DNA of 64,000 bases from NCBI RefSeq assembly GCF_025318105.1, contig NZ_JAOANI010000031.1:65897-129896 (forward strand). Direction: 5' to 3'. The first letter of the stretch is position 1, and the number at the start of each line of letters is the position of its first letter. Positions 44,076 through 53,753 of this stretch are shown here, piece by piece. The DNA comes from Venatoribacter pacificus. Lineage in GTDB: Bacteria > Pseudomonadota > Gammaproteobacteria > Pseudomonadales > Oceanobacteraceae. Under the pieces are notes generated by a model. The model was not told the origin of the DNA. It did no database searches and saw only the letters and a list, made by a program, of their open reading frames with translations. Made by a program: the position numbers and the translations under genes.

Positions 44076-46598
44076 TCAGCCCGGTTTTTGCCGTTCAGGG
44101 TCGGCAGGTGGCTGCGAAGCCTGATCAGCCGAGCGCCCGGTTGTCGGATCTTCATGGCCGGCATCCGCAGGCAGCCATTTTTGTACGATCTGGCGGATTT
44201 GCTCAAGGCTGATGGGTTTGCTCAGATAATCATTCATTCCTGCATCCAGACAACGTTGCTGATCACCGGACATGGCGTTGGCGGTTACGGCGATGACCGG
44301 TGAATGTCGTTCGCTGATGTTGCTTGCCCGCAGAATACGGGTTGCTTCAAAGCCATCCATTACTGGCATCTGGCAATCCATAAAGACCATGTCGTAGCGG
44401 TATGCTCGCTCTGAATTCAGCATCTCCAGCGCTTTCTCGCCGTTGTCAGCGACATCCACTTTCAGTTGCAAACGACTGAGCATCGAGTGCAGTACCCGCT
44501 GGTTGATGGTGTTGTCTTCCACCACTAACGCCCGACCACGGATATTTTCGATTGGTGTGGTTTCGACGGCTTCGACCCGGTTTTTAATCAGCCGTACTTC
44601 GCTTCTGCCCAATGCCTGTACCGGCAGGTGAAGGTGAACATCGGTTCCCTGATGCTTTTCACTGTCAATTTCAAGACGGCCTTTCATGCAATGACATACC
44701 GCGCGTACCAGCGATAAGCCGATCCCCAGTCCCTGGTAGCGGCGCTGATCAGAGCCATCCCCCTGATAAAAATAGTCCTGTACACGGCTGAGCTCAGCGG
44801 CCGTCATACCAATGCCGGTATCGCGGATATGAATATCAAGCGTGGTCATGTTGTTCATCTGGCTGACGCCAACTTCTATGCGGATCTGACCCTTCTGGGT
44901 AAATTTAACGGCATTTTCCAGCAGCGCCTTAAGTGCATGACGGATGCATTTAATATCGGCGCGGATATGGTTCGGTAATCCTGGCTGCAACACCAGTTCA
45001 AAGGTCAGATGCTTGTTGTGGCATTGCTGGCGGATATAGTCAGCGGCACTACGGATCATGGGGGCCAGTTCAATGGTTTCCGGCGACATGATGCGGTTAC
45101 CGGCCTGCAGCTCGGTGTAGGTCAGTACATTGTCGACCAGATCGAGCATATCTCTGGCGCTGTTGCGGGCATCCTGAAGTGAATTCAGCTGCGGCTTACC
45201 ATGCTCATCGGCGGCCAATTCCAGGGAGCCCAGAATGCCGTTCAGTGGGGTGCGGAATTCGTGACTGATGGTTGCCAGAAAATCATTTTTCAGACGATTG
45301 GATTCGGCCAGCCGTACCGCGCGTTCTTCCAGCTCTTTTTTCACCAGCGCTTCGGCATGATTTTTTGCCCGTTCAAGAATTTTAATACGGTCGGCAAGGG
45401 CAAAAGACAACAGCACAATTTCCAGTGCACTGCCGATTTTACTGGCATGAGTCGTCCACAGATTATTCGGCAGATAGCCCAGCATCATGGAAATCGTGAC
45501 CATACCGCCAACAATCAGCGATACCCAGGCAATCAGGAAATAGCGGGCCTGATGCTGACCTTTAAGCAGTGACGAAACAGACGAATAGAATACGGTAATA
45601 AGAAATATCACCACCACAAATTTACCGCTGCTCATCACCGTTGCAATATCAAAGACCAATGCACTCAGACAGATCATGGCCGATAGCAGCAGGCATATCC
45701 GCAACGCAATATCGGCCAGACGGTGATGCACTTTGGTTTGTAAAAAAGCACGGGTGAAAGCACTGCCGAATATCCCCACCAAACCAATGGTCAGTGGTAC
45801 CGCCATCTGTTCAAGCCAGACCCATTGCGGCCAGATAAATTGATAACCCAGACCGCTGGTGGCTAATTGCAAGGCAGAAAATGAGGCGATATAGCCGATA
45901 TACAGCAGGTAGTTATTATCGCGGATGCTCAGCCACAAAAAGAAATTGTAGAGAAACATCACCAGCATCATGCCGTAATACAGCCCCAGCCCATATTGTT
46001 CGTTGCTGCGTTTTTCAACAAAGTGGGTTATTTCCCACAGGCTGATGGGCACCTGCAATGAACTGGTCGTCTGGACATTGAGATACACCACCTGCTGTTT
46101 GACGTCGGTAAAGTCGAGAGGGACAACAAAGTTGCGATGGGAGACCGGGCGTTGTGAAAATTCGTTCAGATCGCCCAGTTCGTAATGGTTTAACGGCGCG
46201 CCATCCGGCCCCTGGATAATCACATTAACAACATCCAGAAGCGGGTAATTAATTTCCAGTAACCAGCGTGATTTATTGCTCAGGCTGGCATCAACCGTCA
46301 GCTTCAGCCAGTAAGCGGATTCTGTGAAGCCCTCATTGAAAGCGGCTTTGGGGTAATGTCGGAAAGGAATATTCTGTTCAATAACATAGGGTAAAGATAA
46401 TTGCGCCAGCGGATCTTCGAGGTAATACAACGCGCCTTGGCTGCTTATCTGATGGGTGTCATTGGTGAGATAAAGCACGTTACTGTCTTGCGGAATGGCT
46501 TCTGCGGCAGTCGCGGAAAAAGACACGGATAGCAGGCTGATCAGGCCTGCCAGCAATAAGGTAACAACATTAAAAGTAACAGCACGAGTACGCAGCAT
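44076..46598 (-). CDS. Hybrid sensor histidine kinase with 7TMR-DISM sensor
   Basis: 840 residues. A signal peptide precedes a periplasmic 7TMR-DISMED2 domain (about 40-190). Seven membrane helices (about 203-400) and a short coiled coil lead to a HisKA domain with SHEFRTPLNG (phosphoacceptor His about 446). A HATPase domain follows (DTGIGMT, then YQGLGIGLSLVRA), and a C-terminal receiver domain ends the protein (ALVVEDNTINQRVL, phosphoacceptor Asp in MDCQMPVMDG). DISM sensors often bind carbohydrates. A separate output regulator is not adjacent, so the partner is unknown. It is read in the same direction as the large protease gene upstream, with an 82-bp gap. Confidence 0.9.
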   Translation of the reverse strand: MLRTRAVTFNVVTLLLAGLISLLSVSFSATAAEAIPQDSNVLYLTNDTHQISSQGALYYLEDPLAQLSLPYVIEQNIPFRHYPKAAFNEGFTESAYWLKLTVDASLSNKSRWLLEINYPLLDVVNVIIQGPDGAPLNHYELGDLNEFSQRPVSHRNFVVPLDFTDVKQQVVYLNVQTTSSLQVPISLWEITHFVEKRSNEQYGLGLYYGMMLVMFLYNFFLWLSIRDNNYLLYIGYIASFSALQLATSGLGYQFIWPQWVWLEQMAVPLTIGLVGIFGSAFTRAFLQTKVHHRLADIALRICLLLSAMICLSALVFDIATVMSSGKFVVVIFLITVFYSSVSSLLKGQHQARYFLIAWVSLIVGGMVTISMMLGYLPNNLWTTHASKIGSALEIVLLSFALADRIKILERAKNHAEALVKKELEERAVRLAESNRLKNDFLATISHEFRTPLNGILGSLELAADEHGKPQLNSLQDARNSARDMLDLVDNVLTYTELQAGNRIMSPETIELAPMIRSAADYIRQQCHNKHLTFELVLQPGLPNHIRADIKCIRHALKALLENAVKFTQKGQIRIEVGVSQMNNMTTLDIHIRDTGIGMTAAELSRVQDYFYQGDGSDQRRYQGLGIGLSLVRAVCHCMKGRLEIDSEKHQGTDVHLHLPVQALGRSEVRLIKNRVEAVETTPIENIRGRALVVEDNTINQRVLHSMLSRLQLKVDVADNGEKALEMLNSERAYRYDMVFMDCQMPVMDGFEATRILRASNISERHSPVIAVTANAMSGDQQRCLDAGMNDYLSKPISLEQIRQIVQKWLPADAGHEDPTTGRSADQASQPPADPERQKPG

Positions 46599-46680
46599 AG
46601 GAGAATCTTTTATATGCCGCTTCCCTGATTACAGACAGCTACGTAAGCATCCTTGCTATCTGCAACCGCTTTGCGGTCGA

Positions 46681-49600
46681 TTATTTTGCCGGGGACAGAC
46701 TCCGGGAGCGGATGTTTGCCCGTATAAACCGGTTCATGGCGATTATTGGGCATAGCCATAATAAATACCAGAGTGCGCCACCACCGGATGAGCCACCGGA
46801 GCTGACAACGATCACTTCGGTTGTTGGTTGTGGGGCACTGGCAACCAGGGTGACATTAATTGTCTGGCTGCTGAAATTGGTATTAATACTAGCCGTTATC
46901 TGACTGATATTGCTATGCCGGATTTGTAAGCTTTGCGGTGTTTTTACCGCCAGATCGCCCAGCCAGTTGTAACTTGCGGAGGTACTGCTGATGCTGTTCA
47001 GCGTCAGCACTTCACTGCTGTTGTCACTGAACAGTAGCGTCAGTTGCGGTAATTCTGTACTGAAGTCAAAACCACTGGCCTGCACAATGCCATTGAGGCT
47101 GAAGGGTGAATCCAGTGCGGTGAGGGTTACCTCTGCACTCAACTGTGCATCATCAATAGTCAGTGTTGTCCCCAGGTAACCTTCCGCGCTGAGATTCAGC
47201 TGCAGGCTTTCTTCGGGTAATTGCAGGCTGATTTCACCGCTACTGTTGGCACTGGCAGAAGATGGCAGTCCCCATTGTTCAAAACGGTTGTCATTCAAGG
47301 CAGCGATTGCCCCTGTCACCGCCTGAGAATCCTGATCGGTAACGGTAATTAAGACGGTTCGGCCAGCTTGCAATGCGAGGGGTAACTCACCATCCGGCAG
47401 GTTGGTAGCGGATGCCGTAATTACCGGCTGACTGTTGTGACTGACGGCATTGAATGTCAGCACCACACGGGCGGCATTAAAGTGATCGGCATCATCAGGC
47501 GCACTGGTCGTGGTCAGTGCATTGCCACTGGCATCGCTGAAAGCGACCTGGGCTGAGCTGCTGCTCAGTGACAGCAGTGAACCGGCCGGAGCGCCTTCAA
47601 CGCTGATCGTCTGGCTGGCCGACAATGCCAGTGTTGGGGTGACATTCGTCGTCACCCGCAATGGCCGCTCGATGTAATAGGTGGCGCTGAAACCATGACC
47701 GTCGGTGACTGACAGTGTATAGGTGCCAGCAAAGGCACCGCTGGATGGCATGGCGAGGCTGTAACTTTGCGTGGTGGCATTATAACTGAGCAGGCTGTCC
47801 TGCTGGCTGCCATCAAAAAACAGAGAGGTGCTGAGCTGTCCGTCGCCACCACTGAGTGTCAGGGGCAAGGCATTCAGGGCAGCGTTCAGACTGTCACCGT
47901 TACCAAGCGTTATACCATCCTGCTGTAGCTCGAATTTTGGCAGTACCGTGACGGCCAGTATCGCACTGTCGTTTAGTACACCATCGCTGACACTGAGCGA
48001 AATACTGGCATTACCGGTAAAGCCAGTATCAGCACTGATACTGAGCTGATCGCCGCTGACAGCGGCGCTGACACCGCTGACACCGCTGCCGACGCTGTAA
48101 GTCAGACTGTTGCCATCGGCATCGCTGGCACTCAGGGTGACAACCGTGCTGGTTTCCTGCAGCAGTGTCAGTGGCGTGGGCGGGTTGAAGACCGGAGCCT
48201 GATTGGCGGCAGAAAGGACATTCACACTGATACTTTGCGGCGTACTGATGACGCCATCGCTGACAGCAACATCAACCGTCGTTGTGCCACTGGTGCCGGC
48301 CACCGGTGTCAGCGTCAGAGTGCTGCCACTGAGGCTGCCGCTGAGTTTAGCGCTGTCAACGTTAACCAGACTGAAAACCAGAGAGCCGCCGGCGGTATCA
48401 ATATCGCTGGCGGTCAGGGTAATTATCAGGTCGGCGTCATTAGCTGTATTAAAGCTGCTGGCCGAGGTAAAGACCGGCGCATCGTTGACCGGATCAATGG
48501 TGACATTAAAGCTGGTGCTGTCGGTCAGCACGCCATCGGACACCTGCACTGTAATACTGCCAGTACCGTTGTAATTGGCTTGNNNNNNNNNNGTTAACGA
48601 GCCGCTATCGATATCGGTGGCGCTTAGCGTAACGTCCAGTGTGGCATCTTCGTCGAGTGTTTTAGCCGTGATGGCGCTGATTACCGGCGCATCGTTGATC
48701 GGATCAACGGTGACATTAAAGCTGGTGCTGTCGGTCAGCGCGCCATCGGACACCTGCACTGTAATACTGCCAGTACCGTTGTAATTGGCTTGCGGAGTAA
48801 TGCTTAAGGTGGTGCCGCTGATACTGGCACCCAGCTCTGCGGTGGCGGCCGTGATGCTGTAATTTAACGAGCCGCTGTCGATATCGGTGGCGCTTAGCGT
48901 AACGTCCAGTGTGGCATCTTCGTCGAGTGTTTTAGCCGTGATGGCGTTGATTACCGGCGCATCGTTGATCGGATCAACGGTGACATTAAAGCTGGTGCTG
49001 TCGGTCAGCGCGCCATCGGACACCTGCACTGTAATACTGCCAGTACCGTTGTAATTGGCTTGCGGAGTAATGCTTAAGGTGGTGCCGCTGATACTGGCAC
49101 CCAGCTCTGCGGTGGCAGCCGTGATGCTGTAGGTCAGGCTGTCGCCATCGGCATCGGTGGCGCCAACTGTCACGTCCAGGGTGGCGTCTTCATTCAGGGT
49201 TTGGGCTGAAACTGCGCCCATTACCGGAGCACTATTGCCAGCGGAAGCCAGTGTCCAGCCAATATCCGCCAACAGGTACTTGGCTAATCCGGCGTCATCC
49301 AGAAACTCGGTGTATTGCGGCTCCATTATTTCGTTCGGAGTGGCGACCGTATCAAAATGACTGACCGAAGACCCGGGGGTGTAGCCCGTTGGCGCATACA
49401 TCTGCATTCTGCCGCTGTTGACTCCGGCGCTGAATCCACCCAGTTGCGCATTGGTTTGTGCACCATCCCAGACCAGGTTGCCATTATTAGTGGTGGATGC
49501 CGCCCTTTGCGTCTGATTCAGCGTCGTGACCCGGGCACCTTGAGAGGCGTCGTATAACAGCTTGGTGTAAGGGTCATAGACGAAACTGCCACCGACCGTA

Positions 49601-50193
49601 GCGCCACTGCTGCCGTCTGACGCCAGCAAGGATAAAAACCCCATGCCATGCATAATTTCATGCAACACCACCGACAGCAGTGAGTTACCGCTGCCGGCCG
49701 GATCATCAAACCCCAGATACCAGCCAGAGCTTTGCAGGCAACCGGGATTACCAATGCCACTGTTAAATTGGGCGTTAATTTCAGCTTGTGCCGGTTCAAC
49801 ATCGCTGCCCTGCAGTTGGTTTGCCAATGCATCGGCATACACCGTCCACACCCCGCCATCGTTAACGAATTGATAATTGGCGGCACCTGCACTGCCCAGG
49901 GTGGCGCTGTTGGTATCGCAGAACAGAGGGTCGAAGGAGGAGTTGACGTTAACGGTCACCGCAATGTCGAACGTGGCATTGAGTATGTCGGCTGCGCGGT
50001 TGAAGACGGCCAGACGTTGTGCGCCCAGTGTGGTGGCACTGTTACCACCAATAGTGCTGACTACGGTGGCATCATTAAAGCCTTCGCCGGCACCGTCGGT
50101 GTTAATAATCTGAATGCCAGCGGCATGGGTCTGAGCACTCAGGAGTGCGCTGCACAGGCTGAGAGTGATAAGAGAATATTTCAGCGGGTACAT
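46681..50193 (-). CDS. Secreted metalloprotease with cadherin-like repeats and GlyGly-CTERM tail (contains a scaffold gap)
   Basis: About 1170 residues. The signal peptide (LITLSLCSALLSAQTHA) is followed by a catalytic part with the zinc motif HEIMHGMGF. The usual third ligand three residues after the Gly is Ser here; a later SHFD followed by EIMEP, about 95 residues on, could supply the His and Met-turn as in leishmanolysin-type metzincins (inference). Cadherin-like repeats follow (NEDATLDVTVGATDADGD...SLTYSITAATAELG...NYNGTGSITVQVSDG), then more Ig-like domains. The C-terminus, GGSSGGG, a hydrophobic helix and basic residues, fits a GlyGly-CTERM sorting signal for rhombosortase and type II secretion. 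The ATG at 50193 has GAGG six bases away; an ATG at 50205 overlaps the upstream stop. Ten Ns interrupt one repeat. Confidence 0.78.
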   Translation of the reverse strand: MYPLKYSLITLSLCSALLSAQTHAAGIQIINTDGAGEGFNDATVVSTIGGNSATTLGAQRLAVFNRAADILNATFDIAVTVNVNSSFDPLFCDTNSATLGSAGAANYQFVNDGGVWTVYADALANQLQGSDVEPAQAEINAQFNSGIGNPGCLQSSGWYLGFDDPAGSGNSLLSVVLHEIMHGMGFLSLLASDGSSGATVGGSFVYDPYTKLLYDASQGARVTTLNQTQRAASTTNNGNLVWDGAQTNAQLGGFSAGVNSGRMQMYAPTGYTPGSSVSHFDTVATPNEIMEPQYTEFLDDAGLAKYLLADIGWTLASAGNSAPVMGAVSAQTLNEDATLDVTVGATDADGDSLTYSITAATAELGASISGTTLSITPQANYNGTGSITVQVSDGALTDSTSFNVTVDPINDAPVINAITAKTLDEDATLDVTLSATDIDSGSLNYSITAATAELGASISGTTLSITPQANYNGTGSITVQVSDGALTDSTSFNVTVDPINDAPVISAITAKTLDEDATLDVTLSATDIDSGSLXXXXQANYNGTGSITVQVSDGVLTDSTSFNVTIDPVNDAPVFTSASSFNTANDADLIITLTASDIDTAGGSLVFSLVNVDSAKLSGSLSGSTLTLTPVAGTSGTTTVDVAVSDGVISTPQSISVNVLSAANQAPVFNPPTPLTLLQETSTVVTLSASDADGNSLTYSVGSGVSGVSAAVSGDQLSISADTGFTGNASISLSVSDGVLNDSAILAVTVLPKFELQQDGITLGNGDSLNAALNALPLTLSGGDGQLSTSLFFDGSQQDSLLSYNATTQSYSLAMPSSGAFAGTYTLSVTDGHGFSATYYIERPLRVTTNVTPTLALSASQTISVEGAPAGSLLSLSSSSAQVAFSDASGNALTTTSAPDDADHFNAARVVLTFNAVSHNSQPVITASATNLPDGELPLALQAGRTVLITVTDQDSQAVTGAIAALNDNRFEQWGLPSSASANSSGEISLQLPEESLQLNLSAEGYLGTTLTIDDAQLSAEVTLTALDSPFSLNGIVQASGFDFSTELPQLTLLFSDNSSEVLTLNSISSTSASYNWLGDLAVKTPQSLQIRHSNISQITASINTNFSSQTINVTLVASAPQPTTEVIVVSSGGSSGGGALWYLLWLCPIIAMNRFIRANIRSRSLSPAK
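48480..49230. repeat. 270-bp cadherin-like coding repeats
   Basis: At least three tandem 270-bp (90-residue) units. The markers GTAATTGGCTTG at 49051 and 48781 are 270 bp apart, while the next at 48571 is 210 bp away. Two neighbouring units are nearly identical for about 190 bp, which indicates recent duplication or gene conversion. The third contains the N-run. Confidence 0.88.
48583..48592. other. Scaffold gap (10 Ns) inside a repeat unit
   Basis: Ten Ns interrupt a cadherin-like repeat. Compared with its neighbours this unit is 60 bp short, so if it is a normal copy about 70 bp are missing, not 10. The frame is preserved because the shortfall is a multiple of three. More whole 270-bp units could also be collapsed here. 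Confidence 0.85.
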
Positions 50194-50201
50194 AACAGGC
50201 C

Positions 50202-50756
50202 TCATGGTTTGCCGGGTTTTGCGTTGGCCGCTGGCGGTGCTGCAGGAATCGCCGGTGGCTGATCGGTCAGGGGATACACGATGCGTTCTTCGGTACGCAG
50301 CTGGCCATTTTCGTCAATAAAAGCCACCACTACGGTGTGGTACTGGCCCTTGGCATCCATGGAGTAGCCACCATTACGGTTGGGGGTCAGCAGCAGCTGA
50401 CTTTGCGGAATACGGCGTTGTTCAATATCGGCCGCCAGTGCCGGCGGCAGGGAGGTGTGTTCATCGTCCTGCGCATGGGTGTGCAAAGCCCCGCGAGCGT
50501 TCAGCGTCAGATCAGGCTGTTTGATGGGGAGTGTTTGCGAAGCGGATGTTGCTTGCTGAGCGGAATGGTTCGCTGTGGTGCTTGCTGCTGCGGGTGCTGT
50601 CACCGTCTGTGCGCCTGAGCGCTTGTCGGATGAGGTGTCGGGAGAGGCGACACCGGATACCTGAACCAGCGACTGCCGGCCAATCTGGCCACCGATCACA
50701 AGCGCCAGTGCCAGGGCAGCAAACACCAGTATTGCAACGACTTTTTTCGCGGACAT
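50202..50756 (-). CDS. Small membrane-anchored protein of unknown function
   Basis: 184 residues with one N-terminal helix (VVAILVFAALALALVIGG), a low-complexity Ser/Thr/Ala/Gln region, and a C-terminal part (about 85-170) with GGYSMDAKGQYHTVVVAFIDENGQLRTEERIVYP, likely periplasmic. The tail is Pro/Ala rich. I do not recognise a family. Its stop overlaps the ATG at 50205 of the metalloprotease gene and it is the upstream gene, so the two are probably co-transcribed; an accessory role in display or maturation is a guess. Confidence 0.7.
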   Translation of the reverse strand: MSAKKVVAILVFAALALALVIGGQIGRQSLVQVSGVASPDTSSDKRSGAQTVTAPAAASTTANHSAQQATSASQTLPIKQPDLTLNARGALHTHAQDDEHTSLPPALAADIEQRRIPQSQLLLTPNRNGGYSMDAKGQYHTVVVAFIDENGQLRTEERIVYPLTDQPPAIPAAPPAANAKPGKP

Positions 50757-50907
50757 AACTCAGCCTGAACCATAGTATGTTTAACAGGCTAGTACGCTGG
50801 GCGCAGATAACCACTGCGCCGGGTAATGATTGGTTACACCATGTACTGTTGATTTTTATATTATTTTTTTGCCACAAGGCTCTCAGTCACACTCCTGAAA
50901 ATCCAGG

Positions 50908-53457
50908 TTATTGCCGCCTGCTCAGAGCGCGCTTGGTTAATGCGGTCGCCTCGGCACTGAGCGGATCTTCAGGCCAGGGATGTTTCGGGTAGCGGCCACG
51001 CATGTCTTTGCGCACTTCGGCGTAGGTATGGCGCCAGAAATGCGGCAGATCGCGGGTGACCTGCAAGGGCCGGCGTGCCGGTGACAGCAGGTGAATCAGC
51101 AGTGGCACACGGCCGTTAAGAATGGCGGGCTGGCCTTCATAGCCGAACATCTCCTGCAGCTTAACTGCCAGCAGTGGTGGTTGATCGGGGTCGTCGCTCA
51201 GATTCGGATCATTGTTGTATTGCAGAGCAATACGGGAGCCGCTGGCCACCTGCCAGTGACCAGGGACATGCTGGTTAAGCTGTTGCTGTTGCTCCCAGCT
51301 GAGCAGGCTGAGCAATGCATCGTTCAGTGTCACCTTGTTGAGGTCGCGCAAATTTCTGGCCTTAGTGCAGAACGGCATAAGCCAATCGTCCAGACGTTGC
51401 AGCAGAGCCTGATCGCTGACGTCTGGCCAGCGATGGCCGTCAGCGTCTGCGTTATCGGTATTCAGATACTGAGCGGCCAGCGCCATGCGGCTGCGCAGCG
51501 TGCGGGCATCATCCTGCCAGGGCAGATCGTTCAGGCCGCATTGGCGGAAGTAATCGCGCCAGGCCTGTTGCCAGTCGTCAGCTGATAACGCTGGCAGGGG
51601 TTTGCTGCTCAGAATCAGCTGACCCAGACAGCGATGTTGCAGAGCTTTTAATTGGCCACTGTCGTTCCAACCGATCTCGGTACGCTCGCTGAACAGTTGT
51701 GGGGCGGCTTCCTGCAGTCGTGACAGGCTGTTGTTATCGAGCGCGGCCGCCAGACGGATACGGTCCGGCTGGCCGCCGCTGATATCGGCAATGGCCAGAT
51801 AGTCGGCATTATGCAGATCGCTGTTATGTTGCAGTTCGGCACCGCTGCCACCGCTTAAACGAAACGTCTGGGCATTAGCGCTGCGTTTCTGGGCAATGCG
51901 GTCGGGAAAGGCGAGGGCGATGATCAGTCCGCAGTCTAATGGTATCGCCGAGGCCTGTGCCTGTAATTGGCGCTGCCAGCGCTGTGCCAGAGGTTTGATG
52001 CGGCTGTTCCATACACTGTGTTGTCGCCGGGCTTGTGACAGCAGACGCCCGGCGTCATCGCTGTGACGTTGCTTGTGTGGCCATTCCTGCAAAACGGCAA
52101 CCAGCTCACAGGCTTCGGCAGCCATGTCCAGATCCCGGGCGCAGAGCAGGGCGTGGGCCCAACGTGGTTCCAGACCCAAAGCGGCACAGCGCTGGCCGTG
52201 TTCGTTCAGGCGCAGCGGCGCATCCGGCTGCAGCATACCCAGCTGAGCCAGTACCTGCCGGGCCTGGTTGAGGCTGGCGACAGGCGGAGGTGTAAGCCAT
52301 AACAGATCGTTAAGATCCGCGCCCCAGTGCAGCAGTTCAAGCAACAGCGGCGCCAGATCGGCATCCAGTATCTCGGCGCGGATATGGGGCTCGCGCCGGC
52401 TCTGTTCTTCTTCGCGCCACAAGCGGTAGCAGAATCCTTCTGCCTGACGTCCGGCCCGGCCTGCACGCTGGACGCTGGATGCCTGAGAGATATTCCGCGT
52501 CTGCAACTGGCTGATGCCGCTGGCCGGGGAGAAGCTCATGCGCCGTTCAAGGCCGGAATCCACCACGATCCGCACACCATCAATGGTCAGTGAGCTTTCC
52601 GCAATATTGGTGGCCAGAATCACTTTGCGCTGGCCTGCCGGAGCGGGTGCCAGTGCCGTTTTCTGTTCGCTGTCACTCAGCTGGCCATGAAGAGGAGCAA
52701 CCAGCACTCCGCTCAGCGTCTCCTGCAGCATTGTCTGAACGCGGCTGATATCGGCAACGCCGGGCAGAAACACCAGTACATCCCCTTCGTGGTGTGAATT
52801 CAGAGCTTCGCGTATCACGCTGGCGCAGTGCTCTGCCAGCCGGCTGTTGTTGTTGGGCAGTGGCCGGTAATGGTGCTTAACCTTAAAGCTACGGCCTGTA
52901 CTGTGCAGCAGAGGCGCCTGTAGTTTGTCGCCCAGACTATCGGTGTCCAGCGTGGCGGACATCACCAGCAGGCGCAGCTCCGGACGCAATAATTGCTGGC
53001 ACTGGTGCGCCAGCGCCAGCGCCAGATCGGAGTGCAGGTTACGTTCGTGGAATTCATCGAAAATAATCAGGCCGACGCCGCTCAGTTCCGGATCATCCTG
53101 CAGCATCCGTGTGAGAATACCCTCGGTGACGACTTCAATGCGGGTCGTGGCAGAAATTTTTTGCTCAAGGCGGATACGATAGCCGACGGTTTCTCCGGTC
53201 TGTTCGTTCAGCTGTTTCGCCATAAAACGGGCGGCATTTCGTGCCGCCAGACGTCGCGGCTCCAGCATGATGATTTTCTGGCCCGCCAGCCAGGGCTCGT
53301 TCAGCAGCGCCAGCGGCACGCGGGTCGTTTTACCGGCCCCGGGCTCGGCACTGAGCAGTACATTGGTGTGTGCGCACAGATGCGCGCGCAGTTCGGGCAG
53401 GACCGGGTCAATGGGCAGGGCAGAAGACAGCAATGATGGGGCAGGCGATAGTGTCAC
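50908..53457 (-). CDS. hrpB: ATP-dependent helicase HrpB
   Basis: 849 residues, the normal HrpB length. DEAH-type RNA helicase motifs in order: AEPGAGKTTRVPLAL (I), DEFHERNLHSD (II), MSATLDTDSLG (III), QRAGRAGRQAEG (VI). The HrpB C-terminal domain with LSSYSWEQQQQL-like and GRYPKHPWPEDP stretches follows. The cellular role of HrpB is not well established. The start ATG is about 85 bp from the divergent small protein gene. Confidence 0.93.
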   Translation of the reverse strand: MTLSPAPSLLSSALPIDPVLPELRAHLCAHTNVLLSAEPGAGKTTRVPLALLNEPWLAGQKIIMLEPRRLAARNAARFMAKQLNEQTGETVGYRIRLEQKISATTRIEVVTEGILTRMLQDDPELSGVGLIIFDEFHERNLHSDLALALAHQCQQLLRPELRLLVMSATLDTDSLGDKLQAPLLHSTGRSFKVKHHYRPLPNNNSRLAEHCASVIREALNSHHEGDVLVFLPGVADISRVQTMLQETLSGVLVAPLHGQLSDSEQKTALAPAPAGQRKVILATNIAESSLTIDGVRIVVDSGLERRMSFSPASGISQLQTRNISQASSVQRAGRAGRQAEGFCYRLWREEEQSRREPHIRAEILDADLAPLLLELLHWGADLNDLLWLTPPPVASLNQARQVLAQLGMLQPDAPLRLNEHGQRCAALGLEPRWAHALLCARDLDMAAEACELVAVLQEWPHKQRHSDDAGRLLSQARRQHSVWNSRIKPLAQRWQRQLQAQASAIPLDCGLIIALAFPDRIAQKRSANAQTFRLSGGSGAELQHNSDLHNADYLAIADISGGQPDRIRLAAALDNNSLSRLQEAAPQLFSERTEIGWNDSGQLKALQHRCLGQLILSSKPLPALSADDWQQAWRDYFRQCGLNDLPWQDDARTLRSRMALAAQYLNTDNADADGHRWPDVSDQALLQRLDDWLMPFCTKARNLRDLNKVTLNDALLSLLSWEQQQQLNQHVPGHWQVASGSRIALQYNNDPNLSDDPDQPPLLAVKLQEMFGYEGQPAILNGRVPLLIHLLSPARRPLQVTRDLPHFWRHTYAEVRKDMRGRYPKHPWPEDPLSAEATALTKRALSRRQ

Positions 53458-53542
53458 GACAGCAGGCTTGTTCAGTCAGAAAAGACTTATGCTACCATGG
53501 CCACACTATGGCGACGTCCTGCTATTGGCAACAGGAGTAAGC

Positions 53543-53740
53543 ATGTCAGAGAGCGAAAAATCTGAAAATACCGTGGTGGACTTCCGCCAGGCCGGTGATA
53601 AACATCGTCACACCCGTATGCACGATGAAAAAGACGCCAAAATTGAGGCCATGCGTGAGCGTTTTGCGGCGGCATTGCCGGATAAAAAAACACCGGTAAA
53701 AGACTATCTGAAAAAAAAACGGGCGAAGAAAAAACGCTGA
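53543..53740 (+). CDS. Small basic protein of unknown function
   Basis: 65 residues, acidic at the start (MSESEKSENTVVDFRQAGDK) and very basic at the end (KDYLKKKRAKKKR). The frame extends upstream into hrpB on the opposite strand, but the ATG at 53543 follows AGGAG and is the likely start. It may bind nucleic acid, judged only from charge. Its stop is 14 bp from the end of the convergent GGDEF-EAL gene. Confidence 0.7.
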   Translation: MSESEKSENTVVDFRQAGDKHRHTRMHDEKDAKIEAMRERFAAALPDKKTPVKDYLKKKRAKKKR

Positions 53741-53753
53741 AACGGACGACGGT

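Noticed and set aside
48480..49230. Possible CRISPR or non-coding satellite
   Set aside because: The 270-bp units are coding cadherin-like domains with no repeat-spacer structure.
53267..53542. Longer start for the small basic protein
   Set aside because: The upstream part is antisense to hrpB; AGGAG stands just before the ATG at 53543.
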